Shown: positions 44,243 through 53,570 of the stretch, piece after piece | How positions within the stretch are numbered: the first letter of the stretch is position 1 | Layout of the letters: every line of letters starts with the position of its first letter | Assembly: GCA_023390555.1 (NCBI GenBank) | Contig: JAEWCQ010000033.1 | Span: 124,001 to 188,000, forward strand | Direction of reading: 5' to 3' | Length of the DNA stretch: 64,000 bases | Source: Bacillota bacterium | GTDB taxonomy: Bacteria; Bacillota; Clostridia; Lachnospirales; Lachnospiraceae | Notes under the pieces: generated by a model | Told to the model about the DNA's origin: nothing | The model's input: only the letters and a program-made list of their open reading frames with translations | Database searches by the model: none | Program-made: the position numbers and the translations under genes

Positions 44243-45403
44243 ATGAAACTTACAAAGTTTTTGATGAGCAAGGGTGTGATCTATGCCATCATTCTGGCAG
44301 TGTTTTATCAGATCGCGATGGTGGGGCTCTATATTTACGGTTACCATGTCCTGCCGGATGGGGTTAATCAACTTGTTATCAGCGTGGTAAATCAAGATGG
44401 GACGAAGGGGGCAGCCATCGAAAAAGAGCTTGTTCCCACTTTATCCAAATCATTTAACAAAGTGATTACCGACAGGGGATTGGATGAAAGCAAAGAAGAA
44501 CTCGATCGCCGGCAAATACAAATGATTGTTGTCATCCCGGAAAATTTTGCAGATGACCTGGCATCCGGAAATTCCAAGTTTGATTTTTACATAGACGAAT
44601 CAAATACAACTACGGTCATAAATACGATGGAGGCAGTTGCGAAATCCATAACAGACAATTTTAATCAGGCGATCAATCAGGGTAAACTGACGAACATACT
44701 GAATTCGCTCAATGTCAATGTCACGCAGCAAGAGAAGATTGCGCAACAGTTGAATAATTCAGTAGTTCAAAATAATGTCTATAGTAACAAAGCACCTGGC
44801 AGTATGGATTATGTAATGGCACCATCATTTCTATCTATTGCAACATACGCTTCTTCCATGGTCGTTGCGATTGTATTGATGAATATTTTCCTTGCTTTTA
44901 TCCCTATCATCGGAAAATGGAAAGCATTTCGATATGTTGAAATGACAGGATGTGTCATTGCCATTCTTGCACCCCTGTTTGGTGTGATCATGGCGAGAAT
45001 CTTAATTTCAATTAGTATTCAGAAATTGGTAATCATTTATTTGCAACAGATTTTTATGCAAATAACAGCTTTCCAGTTTACTTTAATATTTTCGGTTCTG
45101 TTTGGGCAAAACGGTATCTTTATCAATATACCACTGATGCTTGCGCAGACAATAGCCGGCGGCGGAACCATGCCACTGCAAATCATGCCGGATCTATTCA
45201 AAGTAGTCAGCTATTTCACACCGATGTACCCAAATACTCAAATCGACTTTGGCCTGTTATTTGGAGGACCGACGTTTACGTTCGAGATTCGGCTGCTGAC
45301 AATCCTGCTCCTATCCTCTCTGATACTTCTGTTCATTGTATGGCGTAAATGGCCCGAGAAGGAAAAACGCAATGCATCCGCGTTATCTCCGGTTAAGCTT
45401 TAA
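44243..45403 (+). CDS. YhgE/Pip- or ABC-2-like membrane protein
   Basis: TM1 (about residues 12-34) is followed by a roughly 170-residue extracytoplasmic domain (VVNQDGTKGAAIEKELV, then QIQMIVVIPENFADDLASG) and five to six C-terminal transmembrane helices, the layout of ABC-2 permease/YhgE-Pip proteins. No ATPase gene is adjacent. The ATG at 44243 is favoured because AAAGGAG lies 8-9 nt before it, while the ATG at 44225 lies upstream of that site. The last 11 bases overlap the 3' end of the convergent rsmH-like gene. Confidence 0.75.
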   Translation: MKLTKFLMSKGVIYAIILAVFYQIAMVGLYIYGYHVLPDGVNQLVISVVNQDGTKGAAIEKELVPTLSKSFNKVITDRGLDESKEELDRRQIQMIVVIPENFADDLASGNSKFDFYIDESNTTTVINTMEAVAKSITDNFNQAINQGKLTNILNSLNVNVTQQEKIAQQLNNSVVQNNVYSNKAPGSMDYVMAPSFLSIATYASSMVVAIVLMNIFLAFIPIIGKWKAFRYVEMTGCVIAILAPLFGVIMARILISISIQKLVIIYLQQIFMQITAFQFTLIFSVLFGQNGIFINIPLMLAQTIAGGGTMPLQIMPDLFKVVSYFTPMYPNTQIDFGLLFGGPTFTFEIRLLTILLLSSLILLFIVWRKWPEKEKRNASALSPVKL

Positions 45404-46442
45404 TAGCCCAACGTAATTTTGCAGACCGTGCACGACCATTGGAATGGCATTCAGCGGCTGATGGCCGGATAGCCTCAGTCGCTATTTCGCGATAAATACC
45501 CTCACGATGGAGGCGCTGGAAAGATTTTTTGACGAGCCGGTCTTCTCCGGAATGAAACGTAAGGATCGCAACACGCCCGCCCTCAGCCAGGGCAGCAGGA
45601 AGTTTTTCTAAAAATTCATACAGCACTTCAAATTCATGATTAACATCAATGCGCAACGCCTGAAAGCATCTTTGACAGGATTTTTTGATTTCATCGTTTC
45701 TATCTTTTTCCGGAATAAAGTTCAGGGCATCTTTGATGATTTGTTGGAGCTGCGTGGTTGTTACGATGTCTGTCCCTTTCTTGATTGCGGAAATAATGGC
45801 AGAAGCAATTTCAGCAGAATGAGGTTCGTCCGCATTTTCCAACAACATACCGTGTAATTCATCTTGTGCAATCGTTTTGAGGCGATCCGCTGCAGAGATG
45901 CCTTTTGATGGATTAAGCCGTAAGTCTAATGGGCCCTCTGCCTTAAAAGAAAATCCTCTTTCCGGATTATCTATTTGCATGGAAGAGACACCCAGATCAG
46001 CCAGGATAAAATTAAGCGGCCCTGATTCGGAAGTAATTTGATCAATATTGGAAAAGTTTGTCTGCCTGATTGTTAAAATTTCCGGGCCATAACCTAAGCG
46101 TTCCAGACGCTCACTGGTTCGCGGCAATTCGATAGCATCTACATCAGTAGCATACAGGTGCCCCTTTGAATTTAAGCATTTGAGAATCTCTAAGGTGTGA
46201 CCGCCATAACCTAAGGTTGCATCTAATCCCGTTTGTCCGGGCGTAACTTGTAAGAATTCTAAGATTTCGTTCACACAAATGGAACGGTGCATACCGGCAG
46301 GAGTATTGCCCTTTTCAATCACCCTTGCCACAGCATCGGCATATAATTCCGGCTGCAGTTCCTTATATTTATCTTTAAAAGCCTTTGGGTGTGTTCCCTT
46401 ATATCTGGGACGACGCTGATGTTTTTCCTCTTGATGATCCAT
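45393..46442 (-). CDS. RsmH-like 16S rRNA cytosine-N4 methyltransferase, second-type copy
   Basis: The RsmH/MraW fold is clear: LDATLGYGGHTLEIL (SAM loop, about residue 78), ADLGVSSMQIDNPERGFSF (about 152), KKSCQRCFQALRIDVNHE and ILTFHSGEDRLVKKSFQ. It is not in a division (mraZ-rsmH-ftsL) cluster and has a basic N-terminal extension, so it is probably a paralogue of the housekeeping enzyme. ATG at 46442 follows GGAGGCAAAA; the TTG at 46454 overlaps the ribosome site. It diverges from a DEAD-box helicase gene, suggesting a shared RNA-related role. Confidence 0.85.
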   Translation of the reverse strand: MDHQEEKHQRRPRYKGTHPKAFKDKYKELQPELYADAVARVIEKGNTPAGMHRSICVNEILEFLQVTPGQTGLDATLGYGGHTLEILKCLNSKGHLYATDVDAIELPRTSERLERLGYGPEILTIRQTNFSNIDQITSESGPLNFILADLGVSSMQIDNPERGFSFKAEGPLDLRLNPSKGISAADRLKTIAQDELHGMLLENADEPHSAEIASAIISAIKKGTDIVTTTQLQQIIKDALNFIPEKDRNDEIKKSCQRCFQALRIDVNHEFEVLYEFLEKLPAALAEGGRVAILTFHSGEDRLVKKSFQRLHREGIYREIATEAIRPSAAECHSNGRARSAKLRWAIKA

Positions 46443-46723
46443 TTTTGCCTCCAATGATTTGACGATTTATTTTAAAATATAATGCAAAGCGACTGTGAAG
46501 CTGACGATTTTGAACATTTCTACAGATTATATGATATCAAATGCATGCCATAATAGCAAACGCATCATAAATCAAACTTCGGACAATTGTATCGGAAAGC
46601 CTGTGGAACAGTTTTTATTGCATTGCAGGGTGTCCTCATGTAAAATGAGCTGGAACATAACTTATAAAAATCACGATATATGTTGTTCGTATAAAGTTGT
46701 TGAATGGAATGCGAGGTATTAAT

Positions 46724-48175
46724 ATGACGATTGGAAGTTTTCGCAATTTTATGATTGGCGAGGATATCGTAAAGGCACTTGATGGCTTGGGATATGACAT
46801 GCCTACGGAAGTTCAGGATAAAGTGATTCCGTTCGCTTTAAAAGAAAAGGATCTTATCGTCAAAGCACAGACGGGCAGCGGCAAGACTGCCGCATATGCA
46901 ATTCCGATCTGTGAATTAACAGCATGGCTTGAGAATAAGCCACAAGCGCTTATTTTGACGCCGACAAGGGAGCTTGCGGTTCAAATAAAGGAAGATTTTA
47001 TAAACATAGGCAGATTTAAACGAATCAAGGCAGCAGCAATCTATGGAAGACATCCATTTTCTGCCGAGAAAGCAGAGTTGAAGCAGAAAACACATGTAGT
47101 TGTTGGGACACCAGGGCGTGTCATAGATCACATAAAGAAAGGTACATTACCCTTAGATCAGATTCGCTATTTCGTAATTGATGAAGCTGACAGAATGCTG
47201 GATATGGGATTTATCAGCCAGGTAGAAGAAATTATGGAAGAGCTGCCTGGGGAACGGGTAACGATGTTATTTTCTGCTACCATGGCCGATGAATTAAAGC
47301 GTATAGAATCAAAATATATGAGAAATCCTATTTCTATCGATGTCAGTGAGACCGGTATAACGACTGACGCGATTAGCCATTTTCTTTGTTGTGCGGAGGA
47401 AGAAAATAAATTTGAACTGCTTACCGATGTTATGATTATGGAAAAACCCGATAGTTGTATCATTTTTTGCAGTACAAAGGACCGCGTGGATCTGGTATGT
47501 GGGCGTCTTGCAGATTTAGGCTATCCCTGCAATAAAATACATGGCGGTATGGAGCAGAACGATCGATTGTCCGCAATGATGCGTTTTAAAAGGGGAGCGT
47601 ACCGCTTTTTAATCGCCACGGATGTAGCCGCAAGAGGTATCGATATAGAGAATATTTCCCTTGTGATTAACTATGATATTCCCCTGGATGCGGAAAACTA
47701 TGTCCATCGTACGGGAAGAACAGGGCGTGCAGGGAAAAAAGGGAAAGCCATTTCCTTTGTGGCTTCGAAACAAACCACCTATCTGCATGACATTGAAGAT
47801 CTGATCGGGTTTCAAATTCAGGAAATGGAGAAACCTGCCAAAGAGGAGGTGGCGATTCAGAAACCCTCCTTTGATGAAAAAATGAAAAAGACTCCTCCGT
47901 TGAAAAAAATGAAAAGTGATCAGATCAACAAGGGAATCATGAAATTGCGTTTCAATGGTGGGAAGAAAAAGAAGCTGAGAGCAACCAATTTTGTCGGAGT
48001 CATATCCAACCTGGAAGGAATCCAGGCAGAGGATATCGGAATTATAACGATACAAGATACGCTTACCTATATAGAAATACTAAACGGTAAAGGTCCATTG
48101 GTACTGGAAGAAATGAAAAATACAATGGTCTGTGGTAAGCTGTTGAAAGTGAAGAGGGTAGAGGATAAACGTTAA
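46724..48175 (+). CDS. DbpA/YxiN-like DEAD-box RNA helicase
   Basis: Helicase motifs appear in order: PTEVQDKVIPFAL (Q region), AQTGSGKT (about residue 47), PTRELA, VIDEADRMLDMGF, SATM, IIFCSTKDRV, ATDVAARGIDI and HRTGRTGRAGKKG. The C-terminal roughly 75 residues (MKLRFNGGKKKKLRATNFVGVISN to the end) match the DbpA RNA-binding domain that recognises 23S rRNA hairpin 92. It probably acts in large-subunit assembly. ATG at 46724 follows GCGAGG. Divergent from the RsmH-like gene. Confidence 0.9.
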   Translation: MTIGSFRNFMIGEDIVKALDGLGYDMPTEVQDKVIPFALKEKDLIVKAQTGSGKTAAYAIPICELTAWLENKPQALILTPTRELAVQIKEDFINIGRFKRIKAAAIYGRHPFSAEKAELKQKTHVVVGTPGRVIDHIKKGTLPLDQIRYFVIDEADRMLDMGFISQVEEIMEELPGERVTMLFSATMADELKRIESKYMRNPISIDVSETGITTDAISHFLCCAEEENKFELLTDVMIMEKPDSCIIFCSTKDRVDLVCGRLADLGYPCNKIHGGMEQNDRLSAMMRFKRGAYRFLIATDVAARGIDIENISLVINYDIPLDAENYVHRTGRTGRAGKKGKAISFVASKQTTYLHDIEDLIGFQIQEMEKPAKEEVAIQKPSFDEKMKKTPPLKKMKSDQINKGIMKLRFNGGKKKKLRATNFVGVISNLEGIQAEDIGIITIQDTLTYIEILNGKGPLVLEEMKNTMVCGKLLKVKRVEDKR

Positions 48176-48278
48176 AAGTGCAATCGTAGCTTGCAGCTAA
48201 AGGAGCTGCAATTAAGAATGAAAAGAAAGAATACAGTTTGACCGAATTCGATCAATACACTCATTGGGAGGATAGAAT

Positions 48279-48854
48279 ATGAATGAAATGAACAGCGTTG
48301 GAACGGTGTTGTCACCGGAACAGAGGGATGAACTGCTGAAAGCGTTAATGATCCGTTTTGAGAAAAACAGGAACCGCCATGAAAATCTTGAATGGGCTGA
48401 AGTACAGGCCAAACTGGAAGCTTGTCCAGAAAAGTTATGGTCACTCAACGAGATGGAAAGAACCGGAGGGGAACCGGATGTCGTTTGGTATGAGAAAGAG
48501 ACAGGTGAGTACATTTTTTATGATTGCTCCGCGGAAACTCCGAAAGGTCGCAGAAGTGTATGTTATGACCGTGAAGCGCTGGAGTCGAGGAAAGAACATG
48601 CACCAAAAAACAGCGCGATTGACATGGCTTCTGCAATGGGTATTGCGCTTTTAACGCAAGAGCAATACCGGGACTTGCAGAAGCTGGGTCAGTTCGATCA
48701 GAAAACATCGAGCTGGGTGGAAACACCCTCGAATATCAGAAAACTCGGTGGTGCCATTTTTTGTGACCGTCGTTATGACACCGTCTTTGTTTACCATAAC
48801 GGCGCAGAGTCCTATTATGGGGTCAGGGGCTTTCGAGGCTCGCTAAAAGTGTGA
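48279..48854 (+). CDS. DUF4256-like protein
   Basis: A 191-aa soluble protein with LLKALMIRFEKNRNRHENLEWAEVQ near the start, RTGGEPDVVWYEKETGEYIFYDCS in the middle and GRRSVCYDREALESRKEHAP. I associate this pattern with DUF4256, a family without known function. A GGGAGG ribosome site precedes the start. No membrane segment or signal peptide. It stands alone between the helicase and a small minus-strand gene. Confidence 0.75.
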   Translation: MNEMNSVGTVLSPEQRDELLKALMIRFEKNRNRHENLEWAEVQAKLEACPEKLWSLNEMERTGGEPDVVWYEKETGEYIFYDCSAETPKGRRSVCYDREALESRKEHAPKNSAIDMASAMGIALLTQEQYRDLQKLGQFDQKTSSWVETPSNIRKLGGAIFCDRRYDTVFVYHNGAESYYGVRGFRGSLKV

Positions 48855-48925
48855 ATGAAACCGTCTCAATGCATGGGAAATATTGAATCACAGCTTTAAA
48901 TTAATAACGCAATACTTCTGCGCGA

Positions 48926-49171
48926 TCAGGTATTTGTTTCGCGATTCATATTCTGTGCAAATCCCTGCATAATAGTTCTTACTTCTTCAATACATTCGGG
49001 TTTTAAAATCGCGATCATTCTTGGATTGAAACTCTCCAGGTATTCGCGATTAAACGAACCGTCTGCCTGTTTTGCAAAGCTCTCCGACAAAAGCGCTCTG
49101 GCGTCCTCCTGCTTGCCGTCCTGCACCCGTTCTAATATAAAATTGAAAAATTGTTCCTGTCCTTGATTCAT
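48926..49171 (-). CDS. Small conserved-looking protein, unknown function
   Basis: An 81-aa soluble protein with an amphipathic N-terminal helix (QEQFFNFILERVQDGKQEDARALLSESFAKQ). The ATG at 49171 is preceded by AAAGGAAG at 6 nt; the frame extends to 49285 but that would begin at the predicted transcript start. A promoter at 49288-49316 fits. Function not recognised. Confidence 0.65.
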   Translation of the reverse strand: MNQGQEQFFNFILERVQDGKQEDARALLSESFAKQADGSFNREYLESFNPRMIAILKPECIEEVRTIMQGFAQNMNRETNT

Positions 49172-49287
49172 CTTAATCTTCCTTTCACTTGATAAGTTCT
49201 TTCTTGCCATTTTCGACAAAGTCTTTTCGTCTTCTAAGCCTGTCATCCCAGAAACTCGAATAATGGGAATCAAATGGTTTCGCATTT

Positions 49288-49316
49288 ATAATAAAACACA
49301 TTTTCCCGCATGTAAA
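49288..49316 (-). promoter_or_regulatory. Promoter of the 81-aa gene
   Basis: TTTACA (49316-49311), 17 nt, TATTAT (49293-49288) on the minus strand. The rest of 49317-49542 shows no gene. Confidence 0.6.
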
Positions 49317-49542
49317 GAAGCTGCGTTGAATAGGAAAAACGACTTTATTAAATTCTGTTTTTTGGAATCGATAAGAAAGACTTTGGATATTTTTTGCAGA
49401 TGATTGCCTAAATATTCAAATTTTGCAGGGGAATCGATGAAATTCATTTCAGGGGCAAGGAATTAGTAGCACAATTCGTATATAATCCTTTCATCGGGGT
49501 ATCAATAGGATCTTAAACCTTCCCTCTTGCTGATAATTTAGA

Positions 49543-49598
49543 TTGACAGGATTTTTTTGTTGTATTAAAATAACATTGTTATATAACGATGTTATTTT
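49543..49598 (+). promoter_or_regulatory. Promoter with doubled operator, TetR/condensation cassette 2
   Basis: TTGACA (49543-49548), 17 nt, TAAAAT (49566-49571). A 32-bp palindrome (49567-49598, one mismatch pair) starts in the -10 and consists of two abutting dyads, ATAACATTGTTAT (49570-49582) and ATAACGATGTTAT (49583-49595). Confidence 0.85.
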
Positions 49599-49611
49599 GA
49601 GGAGTTTAAGA

Positions 49612-50103
49612 ATGCCGCCAAAGAAACAAATAAGTAAAGAGCAAATTATCGACAGATCCTATGAACTGGTAAGAGAGAATGGATTTGAAAACTTAACAGC
49701 AAGAATCCTGGCAAAATCGCTGAACTGTTCCACACAGCCCATTTACAATTCGTTTCGAGATATGAATGAATTAAAAAATGTACTGGCAGAGAAAGCAATT
49801 GGATTTATGTTGCAGTACATCGAAAATTATTCTGGAGAAGGTTATTCCCCATTTTTGTCCAAAATTTTGGGCTATGTTCAATTCGCAAATGAGGAAAAGC
49901 ATTTATTTCAGCTTATTTTTTCTTCAGAAATTTTCAATCTGGAAAATACAAGAAAACTGGTTCCTGTAAATGATGAAATGGAACTGAATATGTTGGTTTA
50001 TGCACATGGAATTATTATGATGAAAGCATTTGGTACGCTGACTTTAGAATGGGAGCAGATACGTGAAATGCTGGTCAAAGCGGATCAGTGCTTTCAGGCA
50101 TAA
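49612..50103 (+). CDS. TetR-family regulator of condensation cassette 2
   Basis: A 163-aa regulator with the helix-turn-helix IIDRSYELVRENGFENLTARILAKSLNCSTQPIYNSF. Start ATG at 49612 follows GAGGAG by 7 nt; the longer frame to 49543 would include the promoter. The C-terminal domain is short for the family. The condensation-domain gene begins 47 nt downstream, so this is the same gene pairing as at 35424-37389. Confidence 0.88.
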   Translation: MPPKKQISKEQIIDRSYELVRENGFENLTARILAKSLNCSTQPIYNSFRDMNELKNVLAEKAIGFMLQYIENYSGEGYSPFLSKILGYVQFANEEKHLFQLIFSSEIFNLENTRKLVPVNDEMELNMLVYAHGIIMMKAFGTLTLEWEQIREMLVKADQCFQA

Positions 50104-50150
50104 AAAAGAATTGCAGTAGAAGCGGTGTAGAGAAGGAGTGGATATCCAGT

Positions 50151-51410
50151 ATGGAAAAACAATATATCAGATCAGAGAGAGCGCATGTTATGTGCCCCAA
50201 TATGCATTTTGCTATTCTAGCTGACATTAAGGCTGAATTCAAGATCGGGAAAATAAAGACCTGTTTGGACCTTATGGCTCAGGTACATCCATTCTTGCGG
50301 AGTATCATAAGTTGTGAGAAGGACAGCACGAAATTATATTATAAAATCGAGGATAAATCCAGGATTGATATAATGGAAAGGGAATCCGTACATACGATAT
50401 GGAAAGATTATCACAGTATTGCTCTTTCGGAGTGGAACGTGTTTCAGAATGGTTTGCTGAAGGTCTTTCTTTATCCAATAGAGAAAGAAATGAAGGTGCT
50501 CTTTATTGCGCACCATTTACTGGGTGATGGAAGGTGCCTGCTGGAAATAGTGAATGAATTTGCAAATCTTTATGCTGAAGGTATTGAACCGATTGATGCT
50601 CCGGAGAGATTGATTCAGAGAATGAAAGATTTACCAGGTAATAGTGAATTAACAGGTGTGAGCAAATATCTCGTAAGATATTTAAATGGGAAATGGAGAA
50701 AAGAAGAAAAACAGGTATCCTATGAGCATTACGCGAGATTTTCAGAGCAGTTTGTAAAAGATAATCCGGTTTCTTATGAAGTGTCGGAAATAGAGCAGCA
50801 GGAATTTCTTTCGATGAAACAATATTGTGACGACCATCAGATTACCATAAATGATCTGTTAATGTCGAAACTGTTTGTTAAGATGCAGATTCAGAAAATT
50901 GTCATAGCTGCAGATATTCGTTCCAAACTCTCTTGTTATAATAGGGGGGCCTGTGGAAATTATGCAACGGCAATGGGAATTGTGTGTAGAGGGAAGCATA
51001 CGGATATCTTACAAAAGGCAGAGGAAGTACATAAGCAGGTAAAAAAGCATATGGAAAGTAACAAAAAATTGATGCTTGTACTTTCCTGCTATTTAAATAT
51101 GGATGAGGGTTTAATCGATGCGGCTGCAATTGCAACGCTTGGTGACTTTGAGAGCAGAGCAGCAAAATTTGTCGGTGGCAATATGTTTGGATTTTTGAAA
51201 AGAGATGGCGTTAGTATAACGAATCTGGGGAGAATCAGCAATGCGAATATCCGTGCAGCGATTTTTATACCGCCGGCTTCTCCCGCTATGCTTCTGACAA
51301 TCGGTGCTTTGACCGTAAATGACACAATGCGGCTATGCGGCAGCTATTATGAAAATTCGATTTCTGGTATAGACGTGAAAAACCAGCTTGCCATGCTGGG
51401 AAGCGAATGA
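50151..51410 (+). CDS. Stand-alone condensation-domain acyltransferase-like protein 2
   Basis: A 419-aa protein with the condensation/acyltransferase motif FIAHHLLGDGRCLLEIVNEF (HHxxxDG, about residue 122) and a C-terminal region VSITNLGRISNANIRAAIF resembling the INLSNMG segment of the first paralogue. Sequence identity to that paralogue is low, but the length and motif order agree. Ribosome site spacing is long (GGAG about 12 nt upstream). No carrier or adenylation domain is nearby. Product unknown; regulated by the preceding TetR gene. Confidence 0.68.
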   Translation: MEKQYIRSERAHVMCPNMHFAILADIKAEFKIGKIKTCLDLMAQVHPFLRSIISCEKDSTKLYYKIEDKSRIDIMERESVHTIWKDYHSIALSEWNVFQNGLLKVFLYPIEKEMKVLFIAHHLLGDGRCLLEIVNEFANLYAEGIEPIDAPERLIQRMKDLPGNSELTGVSKYLVRYLNGKWRKEEKQVSYEHYARFSEQFVKDNPVSYEVSEIEQQEFLSMKQYCDDHQITINDLLMSKLFVKMQIQKIVIAADIRSKLSCYNRGACGNYATAMGIVCRGKHTDILQKAEEVHKQVKKHMESNKKLMLVLSCYLNMDEGLIDAAAIATLGDFESRAAKFVGGNMFGFLKRDGVSITNLGRISNANIRAAIFIPPASPAMLLTIGALTVNDTMRLCGSYYENSISGIDVKNQLAMLGSE

Positions 51411-51434
51411 AAGAATTGACAGGCCTTATTCTGT

Positions 51435-52058
51435 TTATAGAAGAAGGCCTTTGTATAGTGCCTCAATTCCTGCGTTCACGATTCTCTGCCTCTCAACAAT
51501 ATTGTTTTTGAATACGATCCGATCTACAAGTGCAGATATATAATCAACAATTACAACAGATAGAGCTTCCATATCTTCACTCTTTATGTCTTCTTTGTGC
51601 TGTACTAATCCATCCAATGTGGCCAGACGTACTTTTTCAGACTGCGCATCTACAATTGCGGCTACTTCAGGCTTGGCATAATATAATACATTTAATTCTC
51701 TGCTGAAATCTTTGGTTGATTCATGAAGAACAATTAGATGATCCACAAGATGATACAGCCATTTTTTCTTATCACTCTGATATAATTGGACATTTTCCGC
51801 TGTTTTTATTTCATCATACACAGAAAGAAAATGCTGATTGTAACGATCCAGAAGTTCCATTAGAATTGCATCTTTATCAGAAAAATAAAAATATAAATTA
51901 CCAATTGATATTTTGGCAGTTTTTGCAATTTCATTCGTAGTTGTATGATAAAATCCCTTGCTTGAGAAAAGAGACAGAGCGACATCTAAAATATCCTCTT
52001 TCCGCTGGATGCTTCTTTTCTGTTGGGGGTTCCTGTTTAAAGACTTGCTGCTATCCAT
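51435..52058 (-). CDS. TetR/AcrR regulator of the MATE transporter
   Basis: A 207-aa TetR protein with DILDVALSLFSSKGFYHTTTNEIAKTAKISIGNLYFYFSDKDAI as its DNA-binding domain. It is transcribed away from the MATE gene; the intervening 155 bp contain two TAGAG-N6-CTCTA operators over the MATE promoter. Repression of the exporter, relieved by its substrate, is the usual logic. Start follows AAAGGAG. It converges with condensation gene 2, with about 24 nt between ends. Confidence 0.9.
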   Translation of the reverse strand: MDSSKSLNRNPQQKRSIQRKEDILDVALSLFSSKGFYHTTTNEIAKTAKISIGNLYFYFSDKDAILMELLDRYNQHFLSVYDEIKTAENVQLYQSDKKKWLYHLVDHLIVLHESTKDFSRELNVLYYAKPEVAAIVDAQSEKVRLATLDGLVQHKEDIKSEDMEALSVVIVDYISALVDRIVFKNNIVERQRIVNAGIEALYKGLLL

Positions 52059-52136
52059 AACATTTTCTCCTTTGGTTCATTATAAATCAAGCTTCCAGGG
52101 AAGTCAATTAAATTAGAGCTATTGCTCAACTTATGG

Positions 52137-52193
52137 TTGACACATCCTAATTTAGAGTATATACTCTATTTCATTATTAGAGTAAATGCTCTA
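52137..52193 (+). promoter_or_regulatory. MATE promoter with two TetR operators
   Basis: TTGACA (52137-52142), 17 nt, TATACT (52160-52165). Perfect palindrome TAGAGTATATACTCTA (52153-52168) covers the -10, and TAGAGTAAATGCTCTA (52178-52193) lies 25 bp further on. Confidence 0.85.
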
Positions 52194-52213
52194 AATTAAG
52201 GAGATGACTTATT

Positions 52214-53554
52214 ATGGAAAAAAACGTACAACTACAAACACAATCCATACCTCAATTAATTGGCAGTCTTTCAGCTCCTGCCATTCTTTCTTTACTTGTT
52301 AATTCCATTAATATGGCAATTGACAGGATATTCGTTGCCAGAGGTGTCGGTACCGTAGCTTTATCGGCTGTCACGGTTTCTCTTGGTGTCTATTTAATCT
52401 TGCAGGGATTTTCACTTTTGATTGCAGCAGGCTCATCCATTTCCATTGCACTCAGGCTTGGTAAAAACGACAAAGAAGGTGCTGAAAAAATAATAGGAAT
52501 CTCAATGGTGCTTTCTGTGCTGCTGGCTATTGCATTAACGATAGCTGGGTTGCTGTTTCTCAAGCCTTTACTGATCCTATATGGTGCGAACAGTGAAAAT
52601 ATTGGCTTTGCTATGAAATACGCAACCGTCATTGTGATCGGGACAGTGTTTTTTGTGTTAGCGCAGAATACAAACAATTTGCTGAAAGGAATGGGCTATG
52701 CAAAAAGGGCATTTGTAAATTTTGTAATCAGTATCATAATCAATGCAATTTTAAACCCTGTTTTTATTTTTGTACTTCATATGGGCGTGGTCGGATCTGC
52801 ACTTGCCACAGTAATTGGAAATATCCTTTGTACGGTACTTGCCATTCAGTTTTTGTGCTCTGAAAAGAGTCTGGCACAAATGAAAATACAAAATATGAAA
52901 CTCAATCGCAGCTTTGCAAAAGAAATAATGACGATTGGCATTCCTGCCTGCATCATGCAGCTGGCATTGAGTTTCGTATCCTTAACATTTAACCACGTAG
53001 CCGTTTCTTATGGGGGAAACACTTCGGTTGCGGCTTATGGTATCATTTACAGTGTCATAATGCTGGTTTATATGCCTATTATGGGACTGGGGCAGGGCAT
53101 TCAGCCGATTTTCGGATACAACTACAGCGCAGGAAACTATGACCGGGTAAAGCAGACACTGAAATATGCCATGATTTATGCAACCATTTTTTGTATCATT
53201 TCGTTTGGAATGATCGAACTGTTAAGCAATCAGATTGCTGCGCTGTTTGGCGGTTCCGGCAGCTTAGAACTTATCACTACGGCTAGCCAGGGAATGCGCC
53301 TGTTTTGTATCATGCTTCCAGTAGTGGGCATCCAGATGATCGGAGCAAACTATTTTCAATATATAGGGAAAGTCAGACAATCTGTTTTTTTGATTGCGCT
53401 GCGGCAATTAATCCTGTTAATTCCGCTTGTGATCCTACTTCCCATGTGGTTTTCGCTAACAGGTATCTGGGTTGCTGCACCTGTTTCCGATTTTGTATCG
53501 TTTGTAATTACAGCTGTGATGGTCTATCGAGAAATAAAATTTCAATTCCGGTGA
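52214..53554 (+). CDS. MATE-family efflux transporter
   Basis: This 446-aa, 12-helix protein has the MATE features NSINMAIDRIFVARGVGTVALSAV (helix 1-2) and MGLGQGIQPIFGYNYSAGNYDRVKQ (helix 7-8). It would export cationic drugs or metabolites using Na+ or H+. It is controlled by the divergent TetR gene through two operators. It ends 17 nt before the convergent hydrolase-like gene. Confidence 0.93.
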   Translation: MEKNVQLQTQSIPQLIGSLSAPAILSLLVNSINMAIDRIFVARGVGTVALSAVTVSLGVYLILQGFSLLIAAGSSISIALRLGKNDKEGAEKIIGISMVLSVLLAIALTIAGLLFLKPLLILYGANSENIGFAMKYATVIVIGTVFFVLAQNTNNLLKGMGYAKRAFVNFVISIIINAILNPVFIFVLHMGVVGSALATVIGNILCTVLAIQFLCSEKSLAQMKIQNMKLNRSFAKEIMTIGIPACIMQLALSFVSLTFNHVAVSYGGNTSVAAYGIIYSVIMLVYMPIMGLGQGIQPIFGYNYSAGNYDRVKQTLKYAMIYATIFCIISFGMIELLSNQIAALFGGSGSLELITTASQGMRLFCIMLPVVGIQMIGANYFQYIGKVRQSVFLIALRQLILLIPLVILLPMWFSLTGIWVAAPVSDFVSFVITAVMVYREIKFQFR

Positions 53555-53570
53555 CCGGGGCAAAGTAAAG

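Noticed and set aside
46495..46722. 75-codon frame between the RsmH-like and helicase genes
   Set aside because: It covers the divergent promoter region and has no ribosome site or family.
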